DNA of 6,930 nt from Streptosporangiaceae bacterium. Its GTDB lineage: Bacteria > Actinomycetota > Actinomycetes > Streptosporangiales > Streptosporangiaceae. The first letter of the stretch is position 1. Each line of letters starts with the position of its first letter. The notes under the pieces are model-generated. The model worked only from the letters and a program-made list of their open reading frames with translations, was not told the DNA's origin and did not search any database. Below, piece by piece: positions 5,402 through 6,930 of this stretch. Where the stretch lies: the NCBI GenBank assembly GCA_030041195.1, contig JASHOI010000591.1, positions 1 through 6,930 on the forward strand, given 5' to 3'. A program made the translations under genes and the position numbers.

Positions 5402-6726
5402 GACTGCTCCCCCGCGGCCTGGGTTCCGACCTTGAGCTCGCGGAACGGCATCGTCCGCGACGGGTCCGGCTCCCGGGGCAGGCCGAGCACCCGCTCGCCG
5501 ATGATGTTGCGCTGGATCTGGTCGGAGCCGCCGTAGATCGAAGGCCCGGGCGTGGCCAGCAGCTGGCTGGCCAGCCGCCCGCCGAGCGGCCCGTCCTCAC
5601 CGGCCAGCATCCCCAGCGGCCCGGCGACCAGCGACGCGGTGTCCCGCCACTGCCGGGCGACGCGGGACGCCATCAGCTTCCCGAGCGAGGCCTCCGGCCC
5701 GGCTCGGCCGCCTGCCCGCAGCGCGGCCCTGGCCCGCTGCCCGTTCCAGCCGTTGGCCGCGGCCAGCGTGTACAGGCGCACGATCTGCTGGCGCACCTCG
5801 GGATCACGGTCACGCCCGAGCTCGGCGGCCAGCCTGACCAGCGGGGCGATGCCGCCGGTGGTCATCGCGGTGCCGCCGGTCCCGAAGCTGCGCGCGCTCG
5901 TCTTCGCGGCGGCGATGAACTCGCCGACCGAGACCTCCTGCTGCTGCAGGAACCTGCTGCCGCCCGGCGCGCTGAGCCGGAACCCCAGCCCGGTCGCTGC
6001 GCCGAGCGACGTGCGCTCGAAGCCGAGCGTGGACAGCGCCACGGTCCACCCGCCGTTCAGCTCCCCGACGATCGCGGACGCCGCCACCCGCGCGTCGGAC
6101 AGGAACACCTCGCTGAACCCGGACTCGCCGGTCATCTGGATCAGCGGCCGCACCTCGACCCCCGGCTGGTTCATCGGCAGCGCGAAGTAGGTGATGCCGC
6201 GGTGCTTGGGTACGTCCGGGTCGGTGCGGGCGAGCAGCATTCCGTAGTCGGCGATCTGTCCCAGCGACGTCCAAACCTTCTGGCCGTTGACGATGAACTC
6301 GTCGCCGTCGCGTTCCGCCTTGGTCTGCAGGCCGGCCAGGTCCGATCCGGCTCCGGGCTCACTGAACAGCTGGCACCAGAGGTGGTCGCCGACGAGCACG
6401 GCCCGGACGAACTGCCGCTTCAGGTCGTCGCTGGCGTTCGCGATGATCGTCGGCGCGGCGAGCATGACGCCTAGGCCGGCCGGGGGTCCCGGCGCGTCGA
6501 CGCGGTTGAACTCCGCGTAGGTGAGCGCGGCCAGATCCGGCGGGAGCCCCCTGCCGTACCACTCGGCGGGCCAGCCCGGCTGGGCCCAGCCGGAGTCGGC
6601 CAGCCGCTCCAGCCAGGCGCGCACGCTGATCTCCGGGTCGAAGTTCTCCTCAATCCAGTCGCGCGCCTCCTGGCGCACCGAACTCGCCGTGGCGTCCACA
6701 CCCACTCCGATCTCTCCCGCGGTCAT
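5398..6726 (-). CDS. Acyl-CoA dehydrogenase, catalytic (alpha-type) subunit, FadE26/FadE28-like
   Basis: Flavoprotein for the first beta-oxidation step, probably assembling with the next gene's product. Seen in 442 residues: WAQPGWPAEWYGRG (47-60); the FAD/substrate core CQLFSEPGAGSDLA (118-131) and GQKVWTSLGQIADYG (148-162); LSTLGFERTSLG (231-242); and the C-terminal SIYGGSDQIQRNIIGERVLGLPREP (396-420, cited for its position). At the MCAD Glu376 position it has Gly399. Glu237 in FERTS aligns with Glu254 of isovaleryl-CoA dehydrogenase and is the likely catalytic base. This arrangement is known from the alpha subunits of mycobacterial steroid side-chain dehydrogenases. Residues about 250-295, rich in Gly, Ser, Ala and Thr, appear to extend a loop beyond what I expect for the family. 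Start uncertain: the ATG at 6726 lacks a Shine-Dalgarno site, whereas the GTG at 6705 (residue 8) has GGGAGAG 6 nt upstream and may be the true start, giving 435 residues. It is the first gene of the pair and uses an ATGA overlap. Confidence 0.91.
   Translation of the reverse strand: MTAGEIGVGVDATASSVRQEARDWIEENFDPEISVRAWLERLADSGWAQPGWPAEWYGRGLPPDLAALTYAEFNRVDAPGPPAGLGVMLAAPTIIANASDDLKRQFVRAVLVGDHLWCQLFSEPGAGSDLAGLQTKAERDGDEFIVNGQKVWTSLGQIADYGMLLARTDPDVPKHRGITYFALPMNQPGVEVRPLIQMTGESGFSEVFLSDARVAASAIVGELNGGWTVALSTLGFERTSLGAATGLGFRLSAPGGSRFLQQQEVSVGEFIAAAKTSARSFGTGGTAMTTGGIAPLVRLAAELGRDRDPEVRQQIVRLYTLAAANGWNGQRARAALRAGGRAGPEASLGKLMASRVARQWRDTASLVAGPLGMLAGEDGPLGGRLASQLLATPGPSIYGGSDQIQRNIIGERVLGLPREPDPSRTMPFRELKVGTQAAGEQS
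6712..6718 (-). promoter_or_regulatory. Ribosome binding site pointing to a GTG start at 6705
   Basis: On the minus strand GGGAGAG is followed by 6 nt and then GTG (6705-6703). The ATG at 6726 has no comparable site. If translation starts at the GTG, the first seven residues of the longer dehydrogenase reading are untranslated leader. Confidence 0.45.
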
Positions 6727-6774
6727 CGTAACGACCGGGCAGCCCTGGCCCCTCTATCCACTGTTATGAACTTG

Positions 6775-6792
6775 CCTGAACGTTTCGTCAGG
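6775..6792. promoter_or_regulatory. Inverted repeat ahead of the dehydrogenase operon, possible operator
   Basis: CCTGA (6775-6779) and TCAGG (6788-6792) form 5-bp arms with an 8-nt spacer, 49 bp upstream of the ATG at 6726. The area from 6752 to 6811 is less GC-rich than its surroundings, as expected of a promoter. I could not find a convincing pair of -10 and -35 boxes. The site does not match the KstR or KstR2 motifs as I know them. Confidence 0.25.
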
Positions 6793-6807
6793 ATCAACCA
6801 CAGCTTC

Positions 6808-6831
6808 AAAAGGCCATCCGGCGATCCGGCC
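6808..6831 (-). terminator. Possible weak terminator of the enoyl-CoA hydratase gene
   Basis: On the minus strand GGCC (6831-6828) pairs with GGCC (6815-6812), with one inner G-U pair, and is followed at once by TTTT (6811-6808). An alternative stem of CCGG arms around the tetraloop ATCG lies inside. The stem is short. If it is inactive, the hydratase and dehydrogenase genes could be one transcript. Confidence 0.3.
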
Positions 6832-6856
6832 GACCGCGATCGTGCGCCGCGGCCGG

Positions 6857-6930
6857 TCAGCGTTCCTCGAAGCGCGGCGGGCGGCGCTCGGCCATCGCAC
6901 GCACGCCCTCGCCGAAGTCCGCCGTGCCGC
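6857..6930 (-). CDS. Enoyl-CoA hydratase/isomerase family protein, C-terminal end only
   Basis: Only the last 23 codons and the TGA (6859-6857) are in the window; the rest lies beyond the right edge. The translated end, GTADFGEGVRAMAE followed by RRPPRFEER, closely resembles the common C-terminus of crotonase-family enoyl-CoA hydratases, where an alanine/acid-rich helix ending in a (K/R)RxPxF motif closes the protein. An enoyl-CoA hydratase would act directly after the acyl-CoA dehydrogenases encoded on the same strand 130 bp downstream, which supports the call by context. The active-site part is not visible, so a non-hydratase crotonase is equally possible. Confidence 0.7.
   Translation of the reverse strand, partial: GTADFGEGVRAMAERRPPRFEER

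Noticed and set aside
6775..6792. A KstR-type steroid regulator site ahead of the dehydrogenase operon
   Set aside because: The arms CCTGA/TCAGG do not match the AAC..GTT core of KstR or the CAAG..CTTG core of KstR2. It is kept only as an unassigned inverted repeat.

Overview
The window is very GC-rich, with the strong G/C preference at codon third positions seen in high-GC actinomycetes. Several gene families here are also typical of that group: a tyrosine/glycine/proline-rich membrane-anchored HtrA protease, paired FadE-type acyl-CoA dehydrogenases, and a secreted G1 glutamic peptidase. The phylum Actinomycetota is a confident call. I cannot name a genus.

Layout, left to right. (1) 39-1700, plus strand: an HtrA/DegP-like serine protease with a long cytosolic pentapeptide-repeat tail, one membrane helix, a trypsin-like domain with a complete triad, and a PDZ domain. 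(2) 1706-2929, minus strand: a cytosolic serine hydrolase of the beta-lactamase/NylB type, converging on the protease gene with only 5 bp between the stop codons. (3) 2930-3266: a 337-bp divergent intergenic region, richer in A/T than its surroundings, with a perfect 17-bp palindrome, other inverted repeats and an imperfect hairpin. (4) 3267-4181, plus strand: a secreted G1-family (eqolisin) glutamic peptidase, followed by a strong GC-rich hairpin at 4185-4231. (5) 6726-4271, minus strand: a two-gene operon for an acyl-CoA dehydrogenase pair, with start and stop codons overlapping as ATGA. (6) 6930-6857, minus strand: the last 23 codons of what looks like an enoyl-CoA hydratase, cut by the window edge.

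The right half is a lipid or steroid side-chain beta-oxidation module. Neither dehydrogenase has the MCAD-type C-terminal catalytic glutamate. The first subunit has a glutamate at the isovaleryl-CoA-dehydrogenase position instead, and the second has neither. This is the signature of the heteromeric alpha2beta2 dehydrogenases known from mycobacterial cholesterol breakdown, although the substrate cannot be read from sequence. The left half holds two extracytoplasmic proteases and one hydrolase that are not in a shared operon, so I do not claim they form a system.

I found no mobile element, CRISPR array, tRNA or rRNA, and no convincing new multi-gene system. The points most worth a second look are the expandable 15-bp/30-bp coding repeat in the protease, the dehydrogenase pair with its enlarged alpha subunit, and the palindrome and hairpin ahead of the glutamic peptidase.
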